Shown one piece after another: positions 54,643 to 62,785 of a DNA stretch of 64,000 bases. The notes under the pieces are model-generated. The model saw only the letters and a program-made list of their open reading frames with translations. It did not search any database and was not told where the DNA came from. The position numbers were made by a program, and so were the translations under genes. Within the stretch, counting starts at the first letter, position 1. Every line of letters starts with the position of its first letter. The DNA comes from Sphingomonas bisphenolicum (lineage in GTDB: Bacteria; Pseudomonadota; Alphaproteobacteria; Sphingomonadales; Sphingomonadaceae), in contig NZ_AP018817.1 of assembly GCF_024349785.1 (NCBI RefSeq), forward strand, positions 837,501 through 901,500, written 5' to 3'.

Positions 54643-55547
54643 TGGCGGCCCGCGCCGATCGCAAGGCCGCTGCCGCCGCGCGCCATCGCCTGCTGCCGGG
54701 GGGACGGCTGGCGGGGCCGATGCCCTGGATCATCGCGATCATGATGTTCCTGACCGTGCTGGCCGCCGCCGCCGGCCTGGGCCTTGGCGCCGCCGTCCGG
54801 TCGATGAGCGCCGACTTGGCCGGCCGTGCCAGCGTGCAGGTGGTGGAGGCCGACGCACAGGCGCGCGGCCAGCTAGCCGCGCGGACCCTGCAGGCGTTGC
54901 GCGGTGCCGATGGCGTGCGAGCCGCCGATCCGGTCGATCCGGCCAAGCTCGCCGATCAGTTGCGTCCCTGGCTGGGGGAGGCGGCGACCAGCGGCGACCT
55001 GCCGGTCCCGGCGCTGATCGACGTCATGCTCACGCCCGGCGACAGCGATGCCAAGCTCGATCGCCTGCGCCGCCTGCTCGGCGGCCTGTCGCCCAAGCTG
55101 CGGATCGAACCCCATGCCGCCTTTCTCCTGCCGCTCGCCGGGCTGCTGACGGCATTGGGATGGCTGGCCGCCGGGGTCGTGCTGCTGATGATCCTGGCGA
55201 CCGGCGCGGTGGTGGTGCTGGCGGCGCGGGGGGCGCATGACAGCCATCGCGGCACGATCGATGTGCTGCACCTGATGGGGTCGACCGACGTACAGATCGC
55301 CCGCCTGTTCCAGCGCCGCATCGGCCTCGACGCGCTGATGGGCGGCGCGCTCGGCTTTTCCTTCGCGATCCTCGTCATCCTGCTGATCGGCCTGCGGCTG
55401 TCGGCGACCGGATCGGATGTCGTCGGCGCGATCAGTCTCGACCCGCGTGGCTGGCTGTTGCTGGCGGCGCTGCCGATCTTCGGCGTCATCTTGGCGACTC
55501 TCACGGCGCGCTGGACCGTGCTGCGCGCGCTGGGCCGGGCGCTGTGA
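54639..55547 (+). CDS. ftsX: Cell-division protein FtsX
   Basis: 302 residues, four membrane segments. TM1 is IIAIMMFLTVLAAAAGLGLG, then a periplasmic domain of about 100 residues, then TM2-4 with VLLMILATGAVVVLAARGAH and the conserved cytosolic loop IDVLHLMGSTDVQIARLFQR. FtsX is the membrane partner of FtsE. The stop overlaps the GTG start of the next gene. Confidence 0.92.
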   Translation: MMAARADRKAAAAARHRLLPGGRLAGPMPWIIAIMMFLTVLAAAAGLGLGAAVRSMSADLAGRASVQVVEADAQARGQLAARTLQALRGADGVRAADPVDPAKLADQLRPWLGEAATSGDLPVPALIDVMLTPGDSDAKLDRLRRLLGGLSPKLRIEPHAAFLLPLAGLLTALGWLAAGVVLLMILATGAVVVLAARGAHDSHRGTIDVLHLMGSTDVQIARLFQRRIGLDALMGGALGFSFAILVILLIGLRLSATGSDVVGAISLDPRGWLLLAALPIFGVILATLTARWTVLRALGRAL

Positions 55548-56077
55548 TCGTCCGCTTCCTGGCGGTCACGCTGCTGGCCTGGATGCTGGGCTTCGTCTGG
55601 TTCGCGGTTCTTTTGCCCCAGCCGCTCGATGGTCGTCGAACCGATGCGATCGTGGTGCTGACGGGCGGCGCCGGCCGCATCGATCGCGGAATCGCGCTGT
55701 TGCAGGGCGGCGCGGCCAAACGGATGCTGATCTCCGGGGTCGATCGATCGGTTCGCCCTGTCGAGCTGGCGGCGGAGTATAAGACGCCCGAAGCGCTGTT
55801 CAGCTGCTGCATCACGCTGGGCCGTGAGGCGATCGACACCCGCTCCAACGGGCTGGAAACCGCGCGCTGGCTGGAACGGCGCGATTACAAGACCGTGCGC
55901 CTCATCACCACCGACTGGCATATGCGCCGCGCCGCGCTGGAACTGCGGCAGGCGCTGCCGGGCGGGAAGATCACGATCGTCTATGACGCAGTGCCCAGCC
56001 GCCCCAGCCTCACCATATTGGCGCGGGAATATAATAAATATCTGCTCCGCCGCATCGCTGCGCTGATCGGCATCTGA
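55544..56077 (+). CDS. YdcF/ElyC-like DUF218 protein
   Basis: 177 residues from GTG 55544. One N-terminal transmembrane helix (LAVTLLAWMLGFVWFAVLLP) is followed by the DUF218 domain: AIVVLTGGAGRIDRGIALLQ, AAKRMLISGVD, TRSNGLETARWLERR and LITTDWHMRRAALELRQALP. ElyC acts on envelope and peptidoglycan in E. coli. The ftsX-ydcF-plsC order points to envelope work. Confidence 0.88.
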   Translation: MIVRFLAVTLLAWMLGFVWFAVLLPQPLDGRRTDAIVVLTGGAGRIDRGIALLQGGAAKRMLISGVDRSVRPVELAAEYKTPEALFSCCITLGREAIDTRSNGLETARWLERRDYKTVRLITTDWHMRRAALELRQALPGGKITIVYDAVPSRPSLTILAREYNKYLLRRIAALIGI

Positions 56078-56086
56078 AGGATATCC

Positions 56087-56794
56087 ATGCTGACCGCGCT
56101 GCGTTCTCTCTTCTTCATGCTGGCTTTCTATGTCGGCAGCCTGGTCTTCGTGCTGACCGCGATGGCTCTGGGTTCGGTCACCCCGATGATGGTGCAGCGG
56201 ATTGCGACAGGCTGGAGTCGCTATCATCGCAGTTGCGCGCGCTGGCTGCTGGGCCAGACGGTGCGGGTGGAGGGTGATCTGCCGCTCGGCGCCTATCTCT
56301 ATATCATCAAGCATGAATCGATGTTCGAGACGATCGATGTGCTGTGCCTCCTCGACCGCCCCGCAATTGGCGCAAAGCGGGAACTGTTCGACATTCCGCT
56401 CTGGGGCCGGATTGCCCGCCTGTACGGACTGATCCCGATCGAACGGGCGGCCGGGGCGAGTGCGCTGCGCGTGCTGCGCGCCGCGGCGAAAGACCGGATC
56501 GCACAGGGCCGGCCGCTCTGCCTCTTCCCCGAAGGCACCCGTGTCCCCCATGGCGAGGCGCCGCCGCTGCGGGCCGGTTTCGCGGGCCTCTACAGCCTGC
56601 TCGGCCTGCCGGTCGTGCCGATCGCCATCGACAGCGGCCGGGTGTCGCCGCGCGGCAAGTTCCTGAAGCGGCCGGGCGTCATCACCTACAAGGTGGGGGA
56701 GATCGTGCCCGTCGGCCTCGACCGCCGGGAAGCCGAGCGGCAGGTCCATGCCGCGATCAATGCCCTGAACCCCCCTTCAGCGCTCGATCAGTGA
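56087..56794 (+). CDS. plsC: 1-acyl-sn-glycerol-3-phosphate acyltransferase PlsC
   Basis: 235 residues, N-terminal membrane helices. The catalytic motif is normally H-x4-D; here it is KHESMFETID, that is H76-x4-E81. The block CLFPEGTRVPHGE is motif III and VPIAIDSG is motif IV. The enzyme makes phosphatidic acid from lyso-phosphatidic acid. The HX4E form is unusual against the E. coli family but may be normal in sphingomonads. The stop overlaps the tyrA stop on the other strand by 7 bases. Confidence 0.92.
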   Translation: MLTALRSLFFMLAFYVGSLVFVLTAMALGSVTPMMVQRIATGWSRYHRSCARWLLGQTVRVEGDLPLGAYLYIIKHESMFETIDVLCLLDRPAIGAKRELFDIPLWGRIARLYGLIPIERAAGASALRVLRAAAKDRIAQGRPLCLFPEGTRVPHGEAPPLRAGFAGLYSLLGLPVVPIAIDSGRVSPRGKFLKRPGVITYKVGEIVPVGLDRREAERQVHAAINALNPPSALDQ

Positions 56795-57693
56795 GATCGG
56801 CCGAAGTCGGGCTTGGCGTCGTCCTGGCCCTGTTCGATGATCGACCGGCGAATCGCGCGGGTGCGGGTGAAAAGGTTGAACAGCGCGTCGCCGTCATTCC
56901 AGCGGATCGCCCGCTGCAAGGCTGACAGATCCTCCGAAAAGCGCTGGAGCATTTCCAGCACGGCATCCTTGTTCGCCAGGAAGACGTCGCGCCACATGGT
57001 CGGGTCCGATGCGGCGATGCGGGTGAAGTCGCGGAAACCGCCCGCCGAATATTTGATGACCTCGGACTGGGTGACATTCTCCAGGTCGCTGGCCGTGCCG
57101 ACGATGGTATAGGCGATCAGATGCGGCAGATGGCTGGTCACCGCCAGCACCAGATCATGATGCGCCGGGTCCATCGTCTCCACGTCCGCGCCGACCCGCC
57201 GCCACAGTTCGGCGACGCGCTCCACAGCAGCCGGATCGGCCTCGGCGGGCGGGGTGACGATGCACCAGCGGCCCTTGAACAGGGTGGCGAAGCCCGCTTC
57301 CGGTCCGCTATTCTCGGTCCCCGCGACCGGATGCGCCGGGATGATCGTCCGCCCCGGCAGCGCGGCGCTCAACTGCGCCAGCACGTCGGCCTTGCACGAC
57401 CCCACATCGCTGACGATCGCATCGGCGGGCAGGTCGTCGGCAATCTCTGCCGCCGCTGCGCCCATGGCGCGGACCGGCACGCACAGCACCACCAGATCGG
57501 CATCCGTCACCGATGCCCCGGCCGTGTCGGTGATGTCGTCGCACAGGTCGATCCGCCGGGCGATGTCGCGCACCGCCGGGTCGGCGTCATGGCCGGTGAC
57601 GCGCACGGTCGGCATGTCCGCCCGGATCGCGCGGGCGAGCGAGGAGCCGATCAGCCCCAGGCCGATGATGGTGACGCGGGCGAAGGGCAGCAT
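56788..57693 (-). CDS. tyrA: Prephenate/arogenate (cyclohexadienyl) dehydrogenase
   Basis: 301 residues from ATG 57693. The N-terminal Rossmann motif is VTIIGLGLIGSSLA (G11, G13, G16). The conserved histidines appear in PAHPVAGTENSGPEAG and VTSHLPHLIAYTI. It makes the tyrosine precursor; whether it prefers prephenate or arogenate is not visible. It follows hisC by four bases on the same strand. A tyrC-hisH (hisC-type) pairing is described for Zymomonas mobilis, a relative. Confidence 0.92.
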   Translation of the reverse strand: MLPFARVTIIGLGLIGSSLARAIRADMPTVRVTGHDADPAVRDIARRIDLCDDITDTAGASVTDADLVVLCVPVRAMGAAAAEIADDLPADAIVSDVGSCKADVLAQLSAALPGRTIIPAHPVAGTENSGPEAGFATLFKGRWCIVTPPAEADPAAVERVAELWRRVGADVETMDPAHHDLVLAVTSHLPHLIAYTIVGTASDLENVTQSEVIKYSAGGFRDFTRIAASDPTMWRDVFLANKDAVLEMLQRFSEDLSALQRAIRWNDGDALFNLFTRTRAIRRSIIEQGQDDAKPDFGRSH

Positions 57694-57697
57694 TGCG

Positions 57698-58819
57698 TCA
57701 GGCCGCCTCCGCCATGGCGCGCAGCTTGGCCGCGACGGCGCGGGTCTGCGCCTTGGTGCCGATGGTGATGCGCAGGCCGTTGGGCAGGCCCTGCCCCGGC
57801 AGCCAGCGGGTGGCATAGCCTTCGTCCCACAGCCCCTTCATCGCCGCTTCGGCGGTCAGCTTGCCGTCGAACAGGATCAGCAGGAAATTGGTCTTGCTCG
57901 GCACGACGCGCAGGCCGTGGTTGGACAGGGCCGCAACCTCACCCGCCAGCCATTCGCGCCATCGGGCGGTGTGGGTGCGGCTGAACGCGACCCATTCGCT
58001 GTCGTTGATCGCCGCGACGGCGGCAGCCTGTCCGGCCGTCGTCACATTGAACGGCGCACGAATGCGGTGGAGGATGTCGATCACATCCGCACTGGCATAG
58101 CCCCAGCCGATCCGTTCGGCCGCCAGGCCGTGGATTTTGGAGAAGGTGCGGGTGACGAAGATGTTCGATGCGCTCCTGGCCAGTTCGAGGCCGCCATCAT
58201 CCTCGTCCGCGTCCAGATATTCGGCATAGGCCTGGTCGAGGACGAACAGGATATCGGGCCGCAGCCCGGCGTGGAGGCGGGCGATCTCTTCGCGGCTGGT
58301 CATGGTGCCGGTCGGATTATTGGGGTTGGCGAGGAAGACCACCCTGGTCTTGTCCGTCACCGCGGCGAGCAGCGCATCGACGTCGGTGGCGTAATCCTTG
58401 TCCGGCGCGATCACCGGGGTCGCGCCGACGCGCCGCGCGGCTATGTCATAGACGGCAAAGCCATAGCGGACATAGAGAATCTCGTCGCCCGGCCCGGCAT
58501 AGGCGGAGGCGGCGATGTGCAGCAGTTCGTCCGAGCCGGTGCCATAGATGATCCGTTCGGGATCGAGCCCATGGACCGCGCCGATCGCCTCGCGCAGCTT
58601 CGTCGCGCCCGGATCGGGATAGGTGGCGAGGTCGGCGGTGGCGGCGACGAGGGCAGCACGCGCTGCCGCACCGGTGCCCAGCGGATTTTCATTGGCCGAG
58701 AGCTTGATCAACGGCCGGCCATCGTCGGCCGCGGCCTTGCCCGGCACATAGGCGGAAATGCCGAGAATCCAGTCCTTGGGGGCAGGTTTTGTAGCGGGGT
58801 TCGCAATAGTCTCTGTCAT
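57698..58819 (-). CDS. hisC: Histidinol-phosphate aminotransferase
   Basis: 373 residues from ATG 58819. The PLP lysine is K228 in [31 protein letters not shown] and [12 protein letters not shown] (163-174) are family signatures. HisC acts in histidine synthesis and, as here beside tyrA, can also transaminate prephenate or aromatic keto acids. Upstream frame to 59089 is not used because it lacks a start context and overlaps no family sequence. Confidence 0.92.
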   Translation of the reverse strand: MTETIANPATKPAPKDWILGISAYVPGKAAADDGRPLIKLSANENPLGTGAAARAALVAATADLATYPDPGATKLREAIGAVHGLDPERIIYGTGSDELLHIAASAYAGPGDEILYVRYGFAVYDIAARRVGATPVIAPDKDYATDVDALLAAVTDKTRVVFLANPNNPTGTMTSREEIARLHAGLRPDILFVLDQAYAEYLDADEDDGGLELARSASNIFVTRTFSKIHGLAAERIGWGYASADVIDILHRIRAPFNVTTAGQAAAVAAINDSEWVAFSRTHTARWREWLAGEVAALSNHGLRVVPSKTNFLLILFDGKLTAEAAMKGLWDEGYATRWLPGQGLPNGLRITIGTKAQTRAVAAKLRAMAEAA

Positions 58820-59310
58820 GGGGCGCGGCTTTAGCGGCTTCCGCGCCAAAGGCAAAGTGGCAGACCATGTCGCCTTTTCGGCGCACCAAAAGCGAAGTTC
58901 ACACCGTCGTGGGGTATTTCGGGCAAAAAGCGACTGCGAAGCTTCCGCGAAGCTCCCCCAAAGCCTCGCCAAAGTAACTGGCGGGTCACTCTCGCGCGCG
59001 TGTTGCGCGCCGGTGACGCGCCGGTCGCGCGTCCTGTGGGCAAGGGCGCGGTAGCCGGGGGGTGCGTAGGCGCGGAAAAGCGGTTCCATTTATCAGGATA
59101 GACCAGAGATTATCCTACATTGGAAGCCTGTTGAAACGGCGCATCGGCGATGGCGAAGCCGCTGGTCTGGCGCGATCGAAGCCGGACTTTTTTGCTTCCG
59201 TTCAGGAGGGAGATGTCTTGAGGCGACCAAAGCCAGCCATTTGATCGCTGCGGTGTCATCATCACAAGCAGACATTGCGTCTATCGCGTTCAGGATGCAG
59301 TTTACGCCGT
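58820..59310. other. 491-base stretch without a supported gene
   Basis: The first 230 bases are GC-rich with repeated GCGCGCC/GGCGCGC-like runs. The rest is lower in GC. Short open frames (for example 59062-59244) have no family features and no ribosome site. The hisC promoter should lie near 58830-58930 on the minus strand. I see no tRNA or strong hairpin. Confidence 0.5.
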
Positions 59311-59550
59311 ATGAGTGAGAATATCTATGGGCCGATCATCACCGGAAGCATCACCGTGTTGTTCATTTGGCTGCTCATCACGGGCTTCAGAAATGGCAAA
59401 ATGGAATGGCCGTATTTTGGGATCACGTTGTCTGGCCGACGGATGGAAGAACCGTTCAGATTTTGGGCGGTGGCGTCACTGCTTGCACTTTTAATAGTGC
59501 TGGCGCTGCTCGGAACAGTTGGCCAGATAGTATGGCCGCGCGGGATTTAA
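59311..59550 (+). CDS. Small two-helix membrane protein, hypothetical
   Basis: 79 residues from ATG 59311. Two hydrophobic helices are clear: IITGSITVLFIWLLITGF and FWAVASLLALLIVLALLGTV. Between them is a short polar loop. No family is recognised. The stretch is lower in GC than its neighbours and lacks a convincing ribosome site, so the gene is plausible but not certain; it could be a recent insertion. Confidence 0.5.
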   Translation: MSENIYGPIITGSITVLFIWLLITGFRNGKMEWPYFGITLSGRRMEEPFRFWAVASLLALLIVLALLGTVGQIVWPRGI

Positions 59551-59747
59551 GTCTGCTTTCGGATTTCTTAGACCTAAAGCCGATGGTCTCCTAACCACCC
59601 AAATCGGCCATCCCTTCAGCTTTTTTTTGAAGACGGCAGAGAGCCAAAAAAACCGACATTCGGCCACCCACCTATCCACGCCCCGCCGCGCAAGATCAAC
59701 CGCTCCGATTGACAGGGCCGGGTCGCGGTCCTAGCGCCGCTCTGGTC

Positions 59748-60899
59748 ATGGCCAGCGTTCCCATCAGCGAAGACAGCCGTTTCGGCCTGCGCCGGCAGGT
59801 CCGCCTGGCCGGTCCGCTCCACCTTTCCAGCGGCGCCAGCCTTGGCCCGGTCGACATCGCCTATGAAACCTATGGCGCGATGAATGCGGACAAGTCCAAC
59901 GTCATCCTGATCTGCCATGCGCTGACCGGCGATCAATATGTCGCGTCGGATCATCCCGTCACCGGCAAGCCGGGCTGGTGGTGGCGGCTGGTGGGCGCAG
60001 GCAAGCCGGTCGATCCGGCGCGCCATTTCATTATCTGCTCCAACGTCATCGGCAGTTGCATGGGCTCTTCCGGCCCGGCCAGCATCGATTCGGCGACCGG
60101 CGACCCGCACGCCATGCGTTTTCCGGTGCTGACCATCGCCGACATGGTGCGGGCGCAGGCGGCGTTGCTGGACCATCTGGGGGTGGACCGATTGGCGGCT
60201 GTCATCGGCGGTTCCATGGGCGGGATGCAGGCGCTGACCTGGCCCACGCTGTTTCCCGACCGGGTCGAAAGCTGCATCGTGATCGCCTCGACCGCGCGGC
60301 ACAGTGCGCAGAATATCGCCTTTCACGAGGTCGGGCGGCAGGCGATCATGGCCGATCCGCACTGGCGCGGCGGCGACTATTATGCCGATGGGCAGGTGCC
60401 GAGCGCGGGGCTGGCCGTGGCGCGCATGGCCGCGCACATCACCTATCTGTCGGAAGCCGGGCTGACCGAGAAATTCGGGCGCCGATTGCAGGGGCGGCCG
60501 GAAAATCCCAATGGGGCCAAGACCTTCGGCTTCGACGCCGATTTCCAGGTGGAAAGCTATCTGCGCCATCAGGGGCTGAGTTTCGTCGAGCGGTTCGACG
60601 CCAACTCCTATCTCTACATCACCCGCGCGATGGATTATTACGACATCGCCGACGATCATGGCGGATCGCTGGCCAAGGCGTTCGCCGCCACCAAGGCGCG
60701 CTTCTGCCTCGTCAGTTTCGATACGGACTGGCTTTATCCCACCGCCGAATCGCGGATCATCGTCCATGCGCTCAATGCGTCGGGCGCGCAGGCCAGTTTC
60801 GTCGAACTGTCCAGCCCGTTCGGCCATGACGCATTCCTGCTGGAATGCCCCGAACTCAACCGGGTCGTGGACGGCTTCCTGAAGGGCGGGCGGGCATGA
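59748..60899 (+). CDS. metX: Homoserine O-acyltransferase MetX
   Basis: 383 residues from ATG 59748. The alpha/beta hydrolase nucleophile is S156 in [10 protein letters not shown]; the catalytic aspartate is in FDTDWLYP and the histidine in [27 protein letters not shown] and [16 protein letters not shown] are MetX signatures. It activates homoserine for methionine synthesis; whether acetyl- or succinyl-CoA is used cannot be read by eye. The stop overlaps metW by four bases. Confidence 0.94.
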   Translation: MASVPISEDSRFGLRRQVRLAGPLHLSSGASLGPVDIAYETYGAMNADKSNVILICHALTGDQYVASDHPVTGKPGWWWRLVGAGKPVDPARHFIICSNVIGSCMGSSGPASIDSATGDPHAMRFPVLTIADMVRAQAALLDHLGVDRLAAVIGGSMGGMQALTWPTLFPDRVESCIVIASTARHSAQNIAFHEVGRQAIMADPHWRGGDYYADGQVPSAGLAVARMAAHITYLSEAGLTEKFGRRLQGRPENPNGAKTFGFDADFQVESYLRHQGLSFVERFDANSYLYITRAMDYYDIADDHGGSLAKAFAATKARFCLVSFDTDWLYPTAESRIIVHALNASGAQASFVELSSPFGHDAFLLECPELNRVVDGFLKGGRA

Positions 60900-61489
60900 G
60901 CGAGACTTTGCGGCCGGACCTCGCCCTGATCGCGCGGACGGTGCGGCAGGGCGCGCGCGTGCTGGACGTGGGTTGCGGCGACGGCGCGCTGATGGCGGCC
61001 CTGCGCGACAATGCCCAGGTGGATGCGCGCGGGCTGGAGATTGACGGGTCGAATGTCGCCGCCGCCGTGGCGCGAGGCCTGTCGGTGGTGCAGGGCGACG
61101 CCGACGCCGATCTTGGCTATTATCCCGACGCCAGTTTCGACTATGCGATACTGAGCCAGACGTTGCAGACCACGCGGCGCCCCGATCTGGTGGTGGAGGA
61201 ATTGCTGCGCATCGGCCGTCAGGCGTTCGTCTCCTTCCCCAATTTCGCGCATTGGCGCGGGCGCATATCGTTGCTGTGGGGCGGACGGATGCCTGTGACG
61301 CGGCTGCTGCCCGACACCTGGTACGACACGCTCAACATCCATCATGTCACGGTCGACGATTTCCGTGCGCTGGTGAAGGAGCGGGGCTGGACCATCGATG
61401 GCCAATGGTTCCTGAAGGGCGACAAGGAAACCACCCACGCCAACGCCAACCTGTTCGCCGAACATGCGGTGTTCCTGCTGCGCAAATAG
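60896..61489 (+). CDS. metW: Methionine biosynthesis protein MetW
   Basis: 197 residues. A SAM-methyltransferase-like fold opens with [16 protein letters not shown] and later has [20 protein letters not shown] and [16 protein letters not shown], all typical of MetW. MetW works with MetX in many proteobacteria, where it supports its activity. Overlap with metX shows coupling. It converges on the PilZ gene (1 base between stops). Confidence 0.92.
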   Translation: MSETLRPDLALIARTVRQGARVLDVGCGDGALMAALRDNAQVDARGLEIDGSNVAAAVARGLSVVQGDADADLGYYPDASFDYAILSQTLQTTRRPDLVVEELLRIGRQAFVSFPNFAHWRGRISLLWGGRMPVTRLLPDTWYDTLNIHHVTVDDFRALVKERGWTIDGQWFLKGDKETTHANANLFAEHAVFLLRK

Positions 61490-61490
61490 C

Positions 61491-61892
61491 CTAGCGTCCC
61501 GACTCCGCCAGGCGCAGGCCGAAAGACGCAGTTCGGCCGCGTGGCGTGTGGCGCTGGAATTGCGTCAGTCCCGATGTGAGGGCGGCGGCGTAGACGGGGC
61601 GGTCAGGGGATTTGCGCCCGGTCGCCTTCAACACCGATTCGACATCGACCGGTTCGTCGAAGGCCATGCCGAAATGGCGATCTGCGGTCCAAACCACTCG
61701 GCCCGGCATCGCCGTCTCGCCGCGCGTGACGACGATGCGGGCGCCGACGCCGGGCGATTTGCCCTGAATGCGCGCGCCGCCTTCGGAAATGTCGCGGATG
61801 CGCACGATCTGCGTGGCGGAGAGCGGTTCGCCCAGATTGAGATGGGCATCGATGAAGACGTTGGCGCGCCTGGCGCGCGGGGGGAAGTCCAT
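61491..61892 (-). CDS. PilZ-domain protein
   Basis: 133 residues from ATG 61892. The N-terminal RRANVFIDA and later IRDISEGGARIQG follow the PilZ pattern RxxxR...(D/N)xSxxG, although the first arginine pair is only partly matched (FPPRARRANV). The PilZ beta-barrel VVWTADRHFGMAFDEPVDVE closes the domain. The product may bind c-di-GMP. The tail after residue 95 is not conserved. No neighbours in an operon. Confidence 0.8.
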   Translation of the reverse strand: MDFPPRARRANVFIDAHLNLGEPLSATQIVRIRDISEGGARIQGKSPGVGARIVVTRGETAMPGRVVWTADRHFGMAFDEPVDVESVLKATGRKSPDRPVYAAALTSGLTQFQRHTPRGRTASFGLRLAESGR

Positions 61893-61998
61893 GATCCTTC
61901 TCGCTTGATGTTGCACCAAGGGAAGGAGTCCTGAACGTGGCGGGTGGTTGCAACGGTCGCGCCGATCCGGGCCGCCGGCGCGACGGACGGTGGATTCG

Positions 61999-62625
61999 TC
62001 AGCGTTGTGGGCCGATCCCCTTTTCCACCAGCGCATTGGCGATCGCGGCGATCTCATCGGCCGGACGGCTGTCGTCCCACACGCCGTAGCGGAGTCCCAG
62101 AAACACGTTCATCCCCATGATCGCCCAGGCATGGACCTCCTCCACGTCGGCGCGGACGTCGCCCTTGTCCGCGGCCGCGCGCAGCCGTCCGGCCATGCGG
62201 CTGGCGGTATTTTCATAATGGGCGCGATAGGCGGCCTGATCGACAAATTCGGCCTCGTCGATGATGCGGTAGATTTCCTTGTGCGCGCGCGCGAACTCCA
62301 GGAAGCTCAACAGGCCGATGCGTTCGGCGTCGATGCCGTCGCGCGCGGTGGCGATGCGGGGGGACACATAGTCGCGCACCTGCCCCGACATGTCGGCCAC
62401 CAGCGCGCGGAAGATGTCGTCCTTGGTGTCGAAATAGGTATAGAAACTGCCCAGCGCGCACCCCGCGCGGCGGGTGATGCCGCTGATCGACCCGTCATGG
62501 AAACCCTTTTCGCCAAATTCCGCCGCCGCCGCCGACAGCAGGGCGCGGCGGGTGCGTTCGCCGCGGGCAGTGCGCGGCGTCTTGTCGTCCTTGACGCCGT
62601 CTGCCGCCTTGCCGTTTTCGGTCAT
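61999..62625 (-). CDS. TetR-family transcriptional regulator
   Basis: 208 residues from ATG 62625, with GGGAGAGG before it. The N-terminal HTH (about residues 24-70) reads RRALLSAAAAEFGEKGFHDG, SISGITRRAGCALGSFYTYF and DTKDDIFRALV. The C-terminal ligand domain is all helical. It is divergent from a TonB receptor, so the receptor is its likely target; a matching inverted repeat lies between them. Confidence 0.9.
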   Translation of the reverse strand: MTENGKAADGVKDDKTPRTARGERTRRALLSAAAAEFGEKGFHDGSISGITRRAGCALGSFYTYFDTKDDIFRALVADMSGQVRDYVSPRIATARDGIDAERIGLLSFLEFARAHKEIYRIIDEAEFVDQAAYRAHYENTASRMAGRLRAAADKGDVRADVEEVHAWAIMGMNVFLGLRYGVWDDSRPADEIAAIANALVEKGIGPQR

Positions 62626-62692
62626 GCCCTCTCCCGTAATCCTGTGTTCTTTTTGCCGCATCGCGATGCTCTCGTCACAGACCTCTTATTTG

Positions 62693-62714
62693 AAGTTGAA
62701 AGATGGTTCAACTT
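62693..62714. promoter_or_regulatory. Probable operator of the TetR regulator
   Basis: AAGTTGAA (62693-62700) and TTCAACTT (62707-62714) are perfect 8-base inverted arms with AGATGG between. It lies between the divergent regulator and receptor genes, about 70 bases from each start. Confidence 0.62.
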
Positions 62715-62740
62715 TCATTATCGAATCGGGCAAGACAGGA

Positions 62741-62769
62741 GCGACCCGGTGAACCGGGCGCGTTTTTTT
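62741..62769 (+). terminator. Intrinsic terminator in the receptor leader (possible attenuator)
   Basis: GCG-A-CCCGG (62741-62749) pairs with CCGGG-CGC (62754-62761) around loop TGAA (one bulge), followed by seven T (62763-62769). The ribosome site AGGAGAGG begins at 62771, two bases later. No plus-strand gene comes before it closer than metW. Confidence 0.7.
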
Positions 62770-62785
62770 CAGGAGAGGACAGCCC

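Noticed and set aside
59062..59244. 60-codon open frame before the small membrane protein
   Set aside because: No ribosome site, no family, no convincing amino acid pattern.
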